Part shown: positions 51,476-61,600 of the stretch, in pieces
Layout: every line of letters starts with the position of its first letter
Position numbering within the stretch: the stretch's first letter is position 1
Assembly: GCF_900114975.1 (NCBI RefSeq)
Contig: NZ_FOUU01000004.1
Span: 92,811 to 156,810, forward strand
Reading direction: 5' to 3'
Length of the DNA: 64,000 nucleotides
From: Thermodesulforhabdus norvegica
GTDB taxonomy: Bacteria; Desulfobacterota; Syntrophobacteria; Syntrophobacterales; Thermodesulforhabdaceae
Made by a program: the position numbers and the translations under genes
The notes under the pieces: generated by a model
What the model saw: the letters and a program-made list of their open reading frames with translations, nothing else
Told to the model about the DNA's origin: nothing
The model's database searches: none

Positions 51476-52375
51476 TTATGTCCTCCTGCAGGCAGGTTGC
51501 ATTATTACGAAAGAATTGAGGGTCACTCCGGAGCTCGTTGCAACGGGCAAACACTTTGCCTGAAAGAGTAAAAAAACCCGCTCGTCCCGTGTGTCTCCCA
51601 ATGTTTCGTAATGACCCATTCCTTTACCCATTATGACGTCGGCTCCGTCGTAGAGTTCCCGAAAATACCCCGATGCGTGCTCAAGCTCAAGACCCACCGT
51701 GCCACAACCCGTACTCACTACCACGACATTGCCCCAGTCCACGGAGATATTTTCAAGATCCTGCCAGCAAAGATCATTCTGAACGGGCGCACCTTTTACG
51801 GCAAAAAACACTTTGTGGCCGATTTCACCAAGAAACTTCAGGAAGGGCAGGTCAAAGAATACTTCGCCTGCATTGTCGCCAAGAAAGAGGACTGTGGCAC
51901 CGGGATTGGAAAGCCGGGAGTAGATTACATCTCCTTCGTTTATCGATATGTTAGGACCGGCGGTGACCAGATTTTCCAGTTCTTCCGGATTTCGGAAAAA
52001 GTCCAGGCCGTTTCCTATAAGAGAGAAGGTCAGAAGACTTGAAAAGGTTTCTTTTTCCGGTGCGTTTTCTAATCTATTCCCCATGGCTTTTAAAGCTCTT
52101 GCCGCAATGGTTTCGGCAGTCCTGATTTCTTCGATCTTGCGTTCCCTGAAGGGGTCTTCGTTGCGACAGATGGCTTTTATAATCGGGTGAAACCTGCTGG
52201 CAATGTAGGCAGGTGTTATACCCGGACCGTTCTTAAGTTTTTCCACTATAAGGAGAGCCTGCCGGCGGGCACGTTCTCGAAGTTCACCGTCCGTCGTGGC
52301 AAGTGTCACCGTCAGATCTATGAGCCTTTCCAGGCAGGCTTGACATGTTGACGACAGAGGTGCTTTCAATTGCAT
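51476..52375 (-). CDS. DUF89/ARMT1-like phosphatase-type protein
   Basis: 299 residues. STCQACLERLID is the N-terminal CxxC; FLGDNAGEVFFDLPFLKFL near 165 and GADVIMGKGMGHYETL near 245 are DUF89 metal-site motifs. The family includes metal-dependent phosphatases of damaged sugar phosphates and cofactors. It heads the operon DUF89, unknown gene, gamma, delta. Confidence 0.85.
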   Translation of the reverse strand: MQLKAPLSSTCQACLERLIDLTVTLATTDGELRERARRQALLIVEKLKNGPGITPAYIASRFHPIIKAICRNEDPFRERKIEEIRTAETIAARALKAMGNRLENAPEKETFSSLLTFSLIGNGLDFFRNPEELENLVTAGPNISINEGDVIYSRLSNPGATVLFLGDNAGEVFFDLPFLKFLGEIGHKVFFAVKGAPVQNDLCWQDLENISVDWGNVVVVSTGCGTVGLELEHASGYFRELYDGADVIMGKGMGHYETLGDTRDERVFLLFQAKCLPVATSSGVTLNSFVIMQPACRRT

Positions 52376-52410
52376 CTGAGTTTTCCCGTTAATCTATCAG
52401 GAGGTGACCT

Positions 52411-53253
52411 GTGAATTTTCCGATTCATCTCTGTCAGCCCGATGAGACCAAATCCTGTGCCGCCTGCTGCGGCATATACAACTTTCTTTCCAACGGCCGC
52501 GATCATGTTGCTTTGAGATTACAAAGAAACCGTCGTGCACTCCAGAACCTGACCCCCGGAAAAGATGACGTTATAAAATCCCATTCCCTGCGATATCGGG
52601 TACAGGATAACGGCGAAGGGAAATTGTTTCAAAGTATTTTTAACTGTGAATTCGTGGGTTTTCTGGACGAGCATTGTCGCAGGGTGGGATGTCTTATCCA
52701 TCCGGAGCGTCTCGGCGGGGAGGATCTCAGGCATTATTCCTTCTACGGACAGAATCTCTGCCGCGACCATTTCTGCCTGTCTTACTATTACCTTTCGTTG
52801 CAGGAACAGCGCCTGGTTGTGACAACGATCCGGGACTGGTATTTGTACGGTCTTATCATAACGGATATAGACCTCGTGAAGGCTGTTTTCCGGATTCTTT
52901 CCGATGCAGCAGGCGAGGCGCTCGATGTTTTTCTGGTGGCGGAGTCCCCGGAGCTTTCGTCAATCCTTTTACGGTTGTGGCAGTACAAGCTTGACTGGCC
53001 TTATCGCATGCAAGGGGTAGCCCGTCTGGGTAAGTACATTTTTAAAGGTGATGAGTATCGAGAGGTGAGGATTCCCTACGGAAGGTATCACAGAAAGGTA
53101 TCGAACTTCGACGGGCTCTTTGTGGCTTACGGCTCGAAGTTCGGTTCGGGAAGAGATATCGACGATGCGGAAGGATTAATCTCCCGCATCGTCGATGACT
53201 TTGCCCGGGGGTATGGCAGGCGCAAGGCGGGATCTCATGGTTTTACGGCCTGA
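52411..53253 (+). CDS. conserved Cys-rich hypothetical protein
   Basis: 280 residues from a GTG preceded by CAGGAGGTGACCT. An N-terminal cysteine cluster (KSCAACCGIYNF) and further Cys/His (EHCRRVGCLIHPE; LCRDHFCLSYYY) resemble YkgJ-like metal-binding proteins. The rest is not recognised. It is divergent from DUF89 and overlaps the TRAP permease by 19 bases. Confidence 0.7.
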   Translation: MNFPIHLCQPDETKSCAACCGIYNFLSNGRDHVALRLQRNRRALQNLTPGKDDVIKSHSLRYRVQDNGEGKLFQSIFNCEFVGFLDEHCRRVGCLIHPERLGGEDLRHYSFYGQNLCRDHFCLSYYYLSLQEQRLVVTTIRDWYLYGLIITDIDLVKAVFRILSDAAGEALDVFLVAESPELSSILLRLWQYKLDWPYRMQGVARLGKYIFKGDEYREVRIPYGRYHRKVSNFDGLFVAYGSKFGSGRDIDDAEGLISRIVDDFARGYGRRKAGSHGFTA

Positions 53254-55178
53254 GATGCCAGCCTTTCCTTTCTTTCTCTGTACTTCTGGGACAGGTAAAC
53301 GAGCCCTATGAGACCGATTCCCGTCAGATCGGTTATCAGGTGAGGATGGTAGCAGAGAAAGGTTCCCACGGCGAAAAAGATCCATTCAATAATTGTGGTT
53401 TTTCTGATCAGATAGCCCATCGTCAGGGCTCCAAAGGCAATGGTTCCGATAGTTGCCGAAAGGTAGGCCATAACAATTTCGTGCCAGGACCCCTGAAGAA
53501 GTATGCCCGGAACGTATGCGAAGAGGAAAGGGCCTATGTAAAGGAACTTGGCAAACTTGAAACAGGTCCAGCCGGTTTTCCACGGATCCGATCCCGCTAT
53601 GGCGGCACCGGCATAAGCCGCAACGCACACCGGTGGAGTTATGTTCGAATCCTGGCTGAACCAGTACACGATCATGTGTGCGGCAATGGGGTTCACACCC
53701 ATCTTGTCCAGTGCCGGAACTGCCAGAACGGCCGTGATGAGGTAAGCCGCCGTGACGGGAACTCCCATTCCAAGCACAAGGGAGGCAAGACCTATGAGAA
53801 GTATGGCAACGGTTAGATTACCCTGAGACAGGGATATGATAATGTCGGAAAACTTTAGACCTACTCCGGTCAAGGCTATGGATCCGACGATCATGCCTAT
53901 AACGCCGACCGTTGCACCTATGACGAGGGTGTTGCGCGCCCCTTCGAGCATGGCTTCGTAGATTTCCCGAATTCCCATACGCGTATCGGGCCTGAACCAG
54001 CTTATGACGATGCAGGTAATGGATGCCCAGAAGGCGGAGAGTCCCGGAGAAAATCCCAGAAGCATAAGGACAACAATCACAATCAGAGGGAGCGACATGT
54101 ACCACTCTTTTCTGAGGATTTCCTTCCAGTTCGGGAGGTCTTCCTTAAGGCCGACTATTCCGTGCTTTTTGGCTTCGAAATGGACCATAACGAATACGGA
54201 GAGAAAATATAACAGGGCGGGCCCGACGGCCATCTTCATTATTTCAACGTAGGGAGTTCTGGTGAGTTCTGCCATGAGAAAACCGCCGGCTCCCATAATC
54301 GGCGGCATGAACATCCCGACGATTGATGCGGAAGGCTCTATGGCTCCCGCAACGTGAGGCCGAAACCCCGCTTTTTTCATAAGCGGGATTGTAAAGGTTC
54401 CCGTCGAAACAGTATTGGCTATTGCGCTGCCCGAGATGGAGCCGAAAAATGTCGATGCCATACAGGCGACCTTAGCTGGCCCACCGGTGGTCTTTCCGGC
54501 GATTGACATGGGAAAATCGAGGAAGAACTGACCGGCTCCCGACTTTTTCAGGAATGCCCCGAAGAAAATAAAAAGAATCACGTAAGTGACCAGAACGTTT
54601 GCCATTACGCCGAAAACGCCGTCCTGCGTTAAGAAAAGATGCACTGCAGTTCTTTCTATGCTGAATTGCCTGTGGGCAAAGGGGCCGGGCATCCAGGGCC
54701 CAAAGTAACAGTATGCCGCCGCAAGAAATCCCATAATTGTCATGGCCCAGCCCAGAACACGCCTCGACACTTCCAGCGAAAGAAGCAGTCCGAGAATACT
54801 TATGTAGATGTCAAGCTTTGTCTCGCTTCCTATCCTGTAGTTCAATGCTTCAAATTCTTTGATCCAGTAACCCGTCGCAAAAATGGACAAAAGGGCAAGA
54901 ATAATGTCGAAGACAGAGGGGCGGCCTGTGGGTGACCGTTTGGAGAAAGGATACACGAGGAAAACCATAACATAGGTCAGAAGTACGTAAAGCCCCCGGT
55001 TGTACTGCACGGCTACGGGCTTAATTCCCGCAGAATAGAAATAGAAGCAAACCATAAACACGCTCATTACGGCGATGATATAGTGCCATACACCCGTGAG
55101 CTTTCGACCCGTTTTTTCTTCCTTTTCCAGGAGCTTCTTCAGGGTTTCGTCTTTCTGAATCTGAGCGTCTTCCGTCAT
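53235..55178 (-). CDS. TRAP transporter permease, fused 4TM/12TM subunits (TAXI type)
   Basis: 647 residues with about 16-18 membrane helices. The first quarter is the DctQ-like part and the rest the DctM-like part (GSISGSAIANTVSTG near 250; GMGVPVTAAYLITAVL near 475). It transports an organic acid or amino acid with Na+/H+ using the TAXI binding protein encoded upstream. The substrate is unknown. Confidence 0.88.
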   Translation of the reverse strand: MTEDAQIQKDETLKKLLEKEEKTGRKLTGVWHYIIAVMSVFMVCFYFYSAGIKPVAVQYNRGLYVLLTYVMVFLVYPFSKRSPTGRPSVFDIILALLSIFATGYWIKEFEALNYRIGSETKLDIYISILGLLLSLEVSRRVLGWAMTIMGFLAAAYCYFGPWMPGPFAHRQFSIERTAVHLFLTQDGVFGVMANVLVTYVILFIFFGAFLKKSGAGQFFLDFPMSIAGKTTGGPAKVACMASTFFGSISGSAIANTVSTGTFTIPLMKKAGFRPHVAGAIEPSASIVGMFMPPIMGAGGFLMAELTRTPYVEIMKMAVGPALLYFLSVFVMVHFEAKKHGIVGLKEDLPNWKEILRKEWYMSLPLIVIVVLMLLGFSPGLSAFWASITCIVISWFRPDTRMGIREIYEAMLEGARNTLVIGATVGVIGMIVGSIALTGVGLKFSDIIISLSQGNLTVAILLIGLASLVLGMGVPVTAAYLITAVLAVPALDKMGVNPIAAHMIVYWFSQDSNITPPVCVAAYAGAAIAGSDPWKTGWTCFKFAKFLYIGPFLFAYVPGILLQGSWHEIVMAYLSATIGTIAFGALTMGYLIRKTTIIEWIFFAVGTFLCYHPHLITDLTGIGLIGLVYLSQKYRERKERLASQAVKP

Positions 55179-55272
55179 GGCTCGATTTTCCTTCCTTGTT
55201 CGTGGGAATTGCCAACCGAATAGAATTTTTCCTGAAAAAGGCGGGCAACCCTTCGCCCGCCCGGTATCTTAA

Positions 55273-56268
55273 TTAATCTATCGGCTTGTACTGGTCCGGA
55301 ATCTGAAGGCCTTTTTCACTCCAGAATTTGTATGCGCCTTTGTGTAAGGGTATGGAGAGGCCCGTAACGCCGTTTTCAATGCTCATTTCGTTTGCCGCTT
55401 TATGGGCTTTCCTCATGTGCTCCAGTCCCTGGGGAGAGAAAATTGCGGCCAGTGCCTGATAAACAATCTCCGGATCGACATCCTTGTTGGCGGACCAGTA
55501 GGCGCTGTCCTGGAAGGTGACGACATCTTCGTCCTGTCCTCTGTACGTCCCCTTGGGAATTACGACCTTGGAATAGAAGGGATACTTATCAAAGAAACCG
55601 GCTTCAACGGCGTCGTTGTAAACGTTGATGAGGCGGATTTCATCCTGTGTGCTCGCTTCAATAATAGAGGCATTGGGATAGCCGACAAGAACCCAGAAGG
55701 CGTCGATCTTGCGGTCTTTAAAAGCCGCAGCGGCTGCCGAATAACCCAGAAACTGAGGCTCAATCTTGTCCCATATACCTAAAGTGCGGAAAAATCGTTC
55801 TGCCGAAAGAGCAGCTCCGGAACCGGCATTACCCACGGCGACTTTCTTTCCAACGAGCTGTTTTGCCGAGGTGATGTTGCTGTTTTTCAATACGACAAGC
55901 TGTGCAGGAGCACCGTAGAGGTAGGCAACGGCTCGTACATTGGTGTACTTGGTGGGGTCTTTCGGTAATTTGCCCATGCGCCCCAGATAAAGGTCACCTG
56001 CGTACACAATACCGAAATCAATGTCGTGGCGGTGCAATCTTTTGAGGTTCTCGGCCGAGCCCCCTGAACCCTCACTTGAAACCTCCACATCGGGAACGTT
56101 CTTGGTGAGGTAGATTGCTATGGCGTTGGCAAAGTAGTTAAAGGTTCCTCCAACGGGACCTCCTCCGAACGCAAGAAAGGCTTTTGCGGCAAATACGGTG
56201 GTCCCAATTCCCAGAGCAAGCATCCCGATTAAGGCCAGAGACATAGCAAGCCTGCCGAATCTTCTCAT
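55273..56268 (-). CDS. TAXI-family TRAP solute-binding protein
   Basis: 331 residues. The signal peptide ends near Ala27 (TTVFAAKA). Mature motifs: GGGPVGGTFNYFANAIA, DVEVSSEGSGGSAENLKRL and VGNAGSGAALSAERF match TAXI proteins. It delivers solute in the periplasm to the permease. It lies 94 bases upstream of the permease gene. Confidence 0.9.
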   Translation of the reverse strand: MRRFGRLAMSLALIGMLALGIGTTVFAAKAFLAFGGGPVGGTFNYFANAIAIYLTKNVPDVEVSSEGSGGSAENLKRLHRHDIDFGIVYAGDLYLGRMGKLPKDPTKYTNVRAVAYLYGAPAQLVVLKNSNITSAKQLVGKKVAVGNAGSGAALSAERFFRTLGIWDKIEPQFLGYSAAAAAFKDRKIDAFWVLVGYPNASIIEASTQDEIRLINVYNDAVEAGFFDKYPFYSKVVIPKGTYRGQDEDVVTFQDSAYWSANKDVDPEIVYQALAAIFSPQGLEHMRKAHKAANEMSIENGVTGLSIPLHKGAYKFWSEKGLQIPDQYKPID

Positions 56269-56302
56269 CTGTAGACCTCCTTTTTAAAGGTTACACATCC
56301 GG

Positions 56303-56344
56303 CCTCACACCTCACACCTCACATCTCACACCTTACATCTCACA
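56303..56344. repeat. third heptamer array (six units)
   Basis: CCTCACA x3, TCTCACA, CCTTACA, TCTCACA: the same 7-bp family as at 12942 and 13397. On the minus strand the units read TGTGAGR. The array starts inside the last codons of oadB and supplies its stop. No four-helix-bundle gene is adjacent. Confidence 0.85.
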
Positions 56345-57464
56345 TCATAAAAGACCACAACACACCGGCTGCAACGGCCGATCCGATCACTCCGGCTATA
56401 TTCGGCGCCATTGCGTGCATGAGGAGATAATTACCGGGATCTTCCCGATTTCCGATGAGCTGTACCACTCTTGCAGAATCAGGCACGGCAGAAACACCTG
56501 CAGCTCCAAGAAGCGGATTGATTTTGGTTTTGCAAAAGATGTTCATAATCTTTGCGAATATGATTCCTCCGGCCGTTGCAATCATAAACGAAGCTGCTCC
56601 CAGAAAAAAGATCCCGACCGATTTTTTCGTGAGGAACACATCGGCCTGAGTTGAAGCACCAACGGTGATTCCAAGCAGAATTGTTACTATGTCAATCAGT
56701 GCAGTGCGTGCGGTCTGAGCAAGCCTGTCCGCAACCAGACACTCCTTCAGGAGGTTTCCGAAAAAGAGCATCCCGAGAAGGGGAAGAGCCGCAGGGGCAA
56801 GAAAACAGCACATAAGAAAACCCACAACGGGAAAGATGATGCGTTCTCGTTTACTGACGGGACGGGGATCGGGCATGCGGATAAGCCGTTCCTCTCTTGT
56901 GGTGAGAAGCTTCATTATGGGAGGTTGAATAACGGGGACCAGAGCCATATAAGAGTAAGCCGCTATTGCGATGGGGCCCACAAGCTCAGGAGCAAGCTTG
57001 GCGGAAAGGAATATGGCCGTGGGACCATCGGCTCCACCGATAATTCCGATGGAAGCAGCTTCGTTTGCCGGAAAACCCAGTGCCAGGGCACACAGAAAAG
57101 TTATAAAAATGCCTATCTGAGCAGCCGCTCCCAGAAGAATAAGCCTGGGCTGAGCAAGCATATAAGAAAAATCCGTCATTGCGCCTATGCCCAGGAAAAT
57201 CAGAGGGGGATAGATTCCCTGACGAACCCCGAAATATAAGTAATTCAAAACGCTTCCCCGTTCGTAGATGCCCAGTCCGAAGCCCTTAAAAACGGGAACA
57301 TTTCCCATGAGGATACCAAATCCGATGGGAACGAGTAGAAGTGGTTCGTAATGCTTGGCAATGCCCAGATAAATGAAAACACAACCCACGGCAATCATGA
57401 TTAGATGACGGTAATCCGCCAGGGCAAATCCGGTGTTGGAAAGGAAATCGAGAACAAGCTCCAT
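56340..57464 (-). CDS. oadB: sodium-ion-translocating decarboxylase beta subunit
   Basis: 374 residues, 9-11 membrane helices. GADGPTAIFLSAKLAPELV near 145 and NPLLGAAGVSAVPDSARVVQ near 300 are signature OadB/GcdB sequences, including the Na+-site Asp. It couples decarboxylation of a biotin-bound carboxyl group to Na+ export. No alpha (carboxyltransferase) or biotin carrier gene is in the window. Confidence 0.93.
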   Translation of the reverse strand: MELVLDFLSNTGFALADYRHLIMIAVGCVFIYLGIAKHYEPLLLVPIGFGILMGNVPVFKGFGLGIYERGSVLNYLYFGVRQGIYPPLIFLGIGAMTDFSYMLAQPRLILLGAAAQIGIFITFLCALALGFPANEAASIGIIGGADGPTAIFLSAKLAPELVGPIAIAAYSYMALVPVIQPPIMKLLTTREERLIRMPDPRPVSKRERIIFPVVGFLMCCFLAPAALPLLGMLFFGNLLKECLVADRLAQTARTALIDIVTILLGITVGASTQADVFLTKKSVGIFFLGAASFMIATAGGIIFAKIMNIFCKTKINPLLGAAGVSAVPDSARVVQLIGNREDPGNYLLMHAMAPNIAGVIGSAVAAGVLWSFMM

Positions 57465-57468
57465 AGGA

Positions 57469-57975
57469 TTAATCCTCCGCCGCTACTTCTCGTTCCGGAG
57501 ATTTATCATCAGAAGATACGGCAATATCAATACCCCTCTTCCAGCAATAGTAACCCATAGCTTTGTCCCGGCACTCAACTATTACGCCTTTTTTAATCAG
57601 GTTATAAAGAGCCGAATGAGGCCGTGGGATACCGCGATCCTGGGCCTTTTCCAGAACTTCTTCAAGAGAAAAGGGTTCACCCAGCTTTTGAGTTATGAGT
57701 TCAAAATAGCGCATCATTTCATGGTCATGAGGAGAAAGCCATATCCTGACCTCGCGATGCCCGTTACCCTGTGGGGCCGGGGCTTCCTGAAGAACCTCCG
57801 GCTTGCTTTTCAGTCGTTCAAGAATGCTGCGTTTTGCGACGTCCAGAAAGTTCAGGATTCTGCTCAGATTTGCAACAAAAAGAGACAGAAAAGCCAGTGC
57901 ACTGAATACAACCGAAACCCCCAGAAAAGTTATGGTCCAGCCGTGAGCCTCCTGAATAGCCTTCAGGCCGTACAT
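57469..57975 (-). CDS. OadG-like gamma subunit with extra C-terminal domain
   Basis: 168 residues. One N-terminal membrane helix (TITFLGVSVVFSALAFLSLF) is followed by a Pro-rich linker, as in OadG. The C-terminal 90 residues (MMRYFELITQKLGEPFSLEE; SALYNLIKKGVIVECR) look like a winged-helix fold not seen in ordinary OadG. It is 4 bases upstream of oadB. Confidence 0.7.
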   Translation of the reverse strand: MYGLKAIQEAHGWTITFLGVSVVFSALAFLSLFVANLSRILNFLDVAKRSILERLKSKPEVLQEAPAPQGNGHREVRIWLSPHDHEMMRYFELITQKLGEPFSLEEVLEKAQDRGIPRPHSALYNLIKKGVIVECRDKAMGYYCWKRGIDIAVSSDDKSPEREVAAED

Positions 57976-58412
57976 TGTGCATCTCCTTCAAGGGTGCCTG
58001 CCCTATGGTAGGCTCGCCTTGCGTGCATTATGGAAATGACTTTTTGAACAATCTTATGGCCCAATTGAGCATCCATTCTGATAAGATCAAAAAGATCATT
58101 TCGTGAGAAGGCTATCAAATCCACATCGGTCAGGCATATGGCCGTTGCGGTATAATGAAAAGGACTCACCAGTGTTGACCATCCAATTGCTTCCCCCGGA
58201 GTATCAACAATCAGACTCCGCCGATTAGGATAAGCAAGCAGAACGGCGCCTTTTTTCAGAGTATAGAGATACTGAGCCGGTGATTTTGCTCTGAAGATGA
58301 CCTCCCCCTCATTCCACTGGGACGGGATTGCGAGCCTGGCCAGCTTCAGGAGCTCCGAATCTTCGAATTCTCTGAAGAACCTGCACTTTTTCAGAGTGTT
58401 TACACTTATCAT
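57963..58412 (-). CDS. cyclic-nucleotide-binding domain protein
   Basis: 149 residues: CRFFREFEDSELLKLARLAI, EGEVIFRAKSPAQYLYTLKK and GEAIGWSTLVSPFHYTATAI form a CNB/CAP-like domain. No DNA-binding domain is attached. The phosphate-binding Arg is not obvious, so the ligand is uncertain. The start at 58412 follows GGAAGAGGG. It overlaps the oadG-like gene by 13 bases. Confidence 0.82.
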   Translation of the reverse strand: MISVNTLKKCRFFREFEDSELLKLARLAIPSQWNEGEVIFRAKSPAQYLYTLKKGAVLLAYPNRRSLIVDTPGEAIGWSTLVSPFHYTATAICLTDVDLIAFSRNDLFDLIRMDAQLGHKIVQKVISIMHARRAYHRAGTLEGDAQCTA

Positions 58413-58633
58413 TCTTGACCCTCTTCCGACTTCCATGACCGATAGCCTGACCGATGGGCAGTGTTTACCATAACAATTTCCGTGCCGCACTAAAAAAAAA
58501 ACAGCCCGAGAAGACGATTCTAAACTATGAAAGAGATCCCCTTCCGGTTATTCTGAAAGCCGGCAAAGAGGTCAATGCAAGTGCATTTATTTTCGGGTTT
58601 CGATATATATAACGGCGAGAAAAAGACTTTAAG

Positions 58634-58649
58634 TGGCGAAAATTCGCCA
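58634..58649. promoter_or_regulatory. operator-like palindrome upstream of the histidine kinase
   Basis: TGGCGAA-AA-TTCGCCA is a perfect 7-bp inverted repeat 21 bases before the kinase ATG. A related half site (GGTGGTGAAAATCGGCC) follows it. It may be a repressor or regulator site, or a structured leader. Confidence 0.4.
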
Positions 58650-58670
58650 ATCAGGTGGTGAAAATCGGCC

Positions 58671-61600
58671 ATGAAGTGGACGATTACCAGGAAACTGATT
58701 TCCTTTTGCCTTGTTGTTTCGCTGGTGCCGCTTATTATTCTGGGTATTTTTACGGTTCACTCCATACGCAAGATAGGGGAGCAGGCTGCCGTTAGCAGCT
58801 CGAGAGAGCTGGAGATCAAGATCAGGGAATCCCTGGAGTTAAGGGCTATTGAGCTAGCAAACCGGGTGTCTGAGTTTTTGAGAGCCTGTGAAGCCGACCT
58901 GCACACCCTTGAGCTTCTGCCGAGAGATCCCGAGGTTTACAGACAGTTTTCTCTGAATAAGAGAGGAATTGTCTGGACCCGTGTCGGAACCAATGAGAAT
59001 TTTAAGGAGGTTCACCTTTCGATACCGTTGTACAGGGAGGTGGCTTTCATTGATCCGCAGGGCAATGAGGTCATAAAGATTCGCAATGATCAGGTTGTAC
59101 CCTTTGATGAGCTCAGGAATGTAAGAGATCCGGCAAATACCGAGTATGGAGTGGAAACCTATTTCGTCGAAGCCGCAGAACTACCTGCGGGTGAAATCTA
59201 CGTGTCTCATGTTACCGGATGGTATGTTACGAGGGATGAACAGCTCATGGGAGTTTCTTCCGTTGAGGAAGCCATCGAAGGAAAGAAGTACGAAGGTGTG
59301 GTAAGGTTTGCTTCTCCCATAAGGGGCGATGACGGTCATCTTCAGGGTGTGGTGGTTCTCTCACTGGATCATCAGCACCTCATGGAATTCACTCAGCACG
59401 TTCTTCCTACGGAGGAACGGTTTGTCGTCTTTCCGAGCTACAACAGCGGTAATTATGCCTTCATGTTCGACGATGAAGGATGGATAATTACCCATCCCAA
59501 GTTCTGGGACATAAGGGGGATAAAACCCGACGGAAGCTTCTTTGATCCCACCTCCCCGGACTATGAACGAATGGTTCGGACGGGTCTGGCGCCTTTCAAT
59601 CTCGACCACGTGCATTTCATTCATCCCAATTACGCTTTCATTGCGGAACAGGTACGAAAGGGCAGGTCGGGTGTTACCAATACTTTTAATGTTGGAGGGA
59701 TCCCGAGAGTGATGGCTTATGCGCCGATTTTTTACAATCGGGGCCCTTACAGGAAGCACGGCATTTTTGGCGGCATAACGATAGGCATACGCACGGAGAA
59801 GTTCAACGAACCTGCGGAAAAGACGGGCAGACAGATCGAGCTTATTGTTGGCGTTATGAAGAAAAACCAGATCGTTGTGCTTCTTTTTGCCGTTGTGTCG
59901 GCCATCATCGGTGCATTGATCCTTTCACGGCGTCTCACACTGCCTCTGGTTCGCCTGACCGATGAGGTCAGGAGGCTGGCCAGAGGGGAACCTCCCCTCC
60001 GGAAAGAACCAATGAAAACGGGAGATGAGACGGAGATCCTCTGGGAAAGATTCCTGGAGATGACCTCTGAAATAGCCAGACATCACAGGGAGCTTCGTGA
60101 GACCCTCGATGAGCTTGCAAAGTCAAGAAGGGAAATCAGTCGCTACAGCCGGAGACTGGAGCGACAGGTAACGATTTTAAAGCGCATTAACGAATTGAGC
60201 CAGTACCTCGGCGCCACCCTTGATCCGCAGCTCGTTTTGCAGAAGGTTCTCGAAACCGTGGTTCAGGGCATTGGGTTTGATCGATCCATTCTGTACCTCT
60301 ACGATGCGGAAACCGATAGCCTGAAATGTTTCGGAACGGTCGGTTTTTCTCACCACGAAGAAACCCTGGCCAGGCGAGGGGTGTACAGGGTCGGGGTGCA
60401 CGACTGTACTCCTGTAAGGGTCTTCAGGGAGTCCAGGACCCTTTACATCGGCGGTGTTAATTCAGACCCGATGGCTACGGAGCTGGACAAAAAGATAGCG
60501 AGCATTGCGGGAATCAATCACTACGTTTTTACTCCGCTCATTGCAGAGGGAAAGGGTATAGGTGTCCTCGGGGCGGACAATGCCAGGAGCGGAAGGATTA
60601 TAACGGAGCAGGATATTGAATCCCTGGAAATCCTTGCCGGTGTTGCATCGCGGGCAATTGAAAGGTCAACCCTTTACGGAAAAATCCTGGAGGAGAGGAA
60701 CTTCATCCGGGCCGTTTTTACCCAGATGATTCACGGCCTTATCACCATGGATACGGAAGGGATTATAACGTCCGTAAACGATCGGGCTGCAGACCTGTTC
60801 CGCATGAAGGCCGAAGACGTCGTGGGCAGGCACTACAATGAGGTTTTATCGAACCACGAAGCACTATGCCGCAGGATACAGAGATTCCTTTTGTGTAATA
60901 CCGACAAACAATCCTTTGAAATTGAAATGCACGAAGATGGGAACGGAGTAGAGCGATATCTTGATGTGCAATTTTCGAGAATTTGCAGAGATGTGGACTC
61001 GGACATCATTCTCATGTTCTTAAGGGATGTGACCGAGAGAAAAAAGCTTGAAGAACACATTCAGAGGTCAAATAGGCTTGTGAGCCTGGGGACGCTTGCC
61101 GCAGGCATTGCTCACGAAATACGCAACCCTCTCACAGGACTTTCTCTTTTGCTCGATGACATTCATGACCATCTCGAGTCCAACCCTTCGACCCGTGATT
61201 CGGCAGCCCTCGTACGAAAGGCACTTCATGAACTCGATAGATTAGAGGAGCTGGTTGATAACCTGGTTCAATTCGCGGCTCAGAAAGGGAGAAATCGCCC
61301 TGTGAAGGCCGATCTTCGTCCTGTTATTGATAGGCTTGTTTTCTTTATCAGAAAGCATTGCAAACAGCAGAAAATCGATTTAACCGTTTCCGTCCCTGAC
61401 AGTCTTCCGGAGGTCGTGATGGATCCCAACAGAATTCAGCAGGCTCTTCTGAATCTGACCCTGAATGCTTTACAGGCAATGCCGAATGGTGGAAGGCTTA
61501 CGATTGCGCTTAAAACCGTTAAGCCCTTTGAGACGGTTACCGGCAGGGAATGTGTGAGGATCTCTGTGGCCGATACCGGAATGGGCATCCAGCCGGAAGA

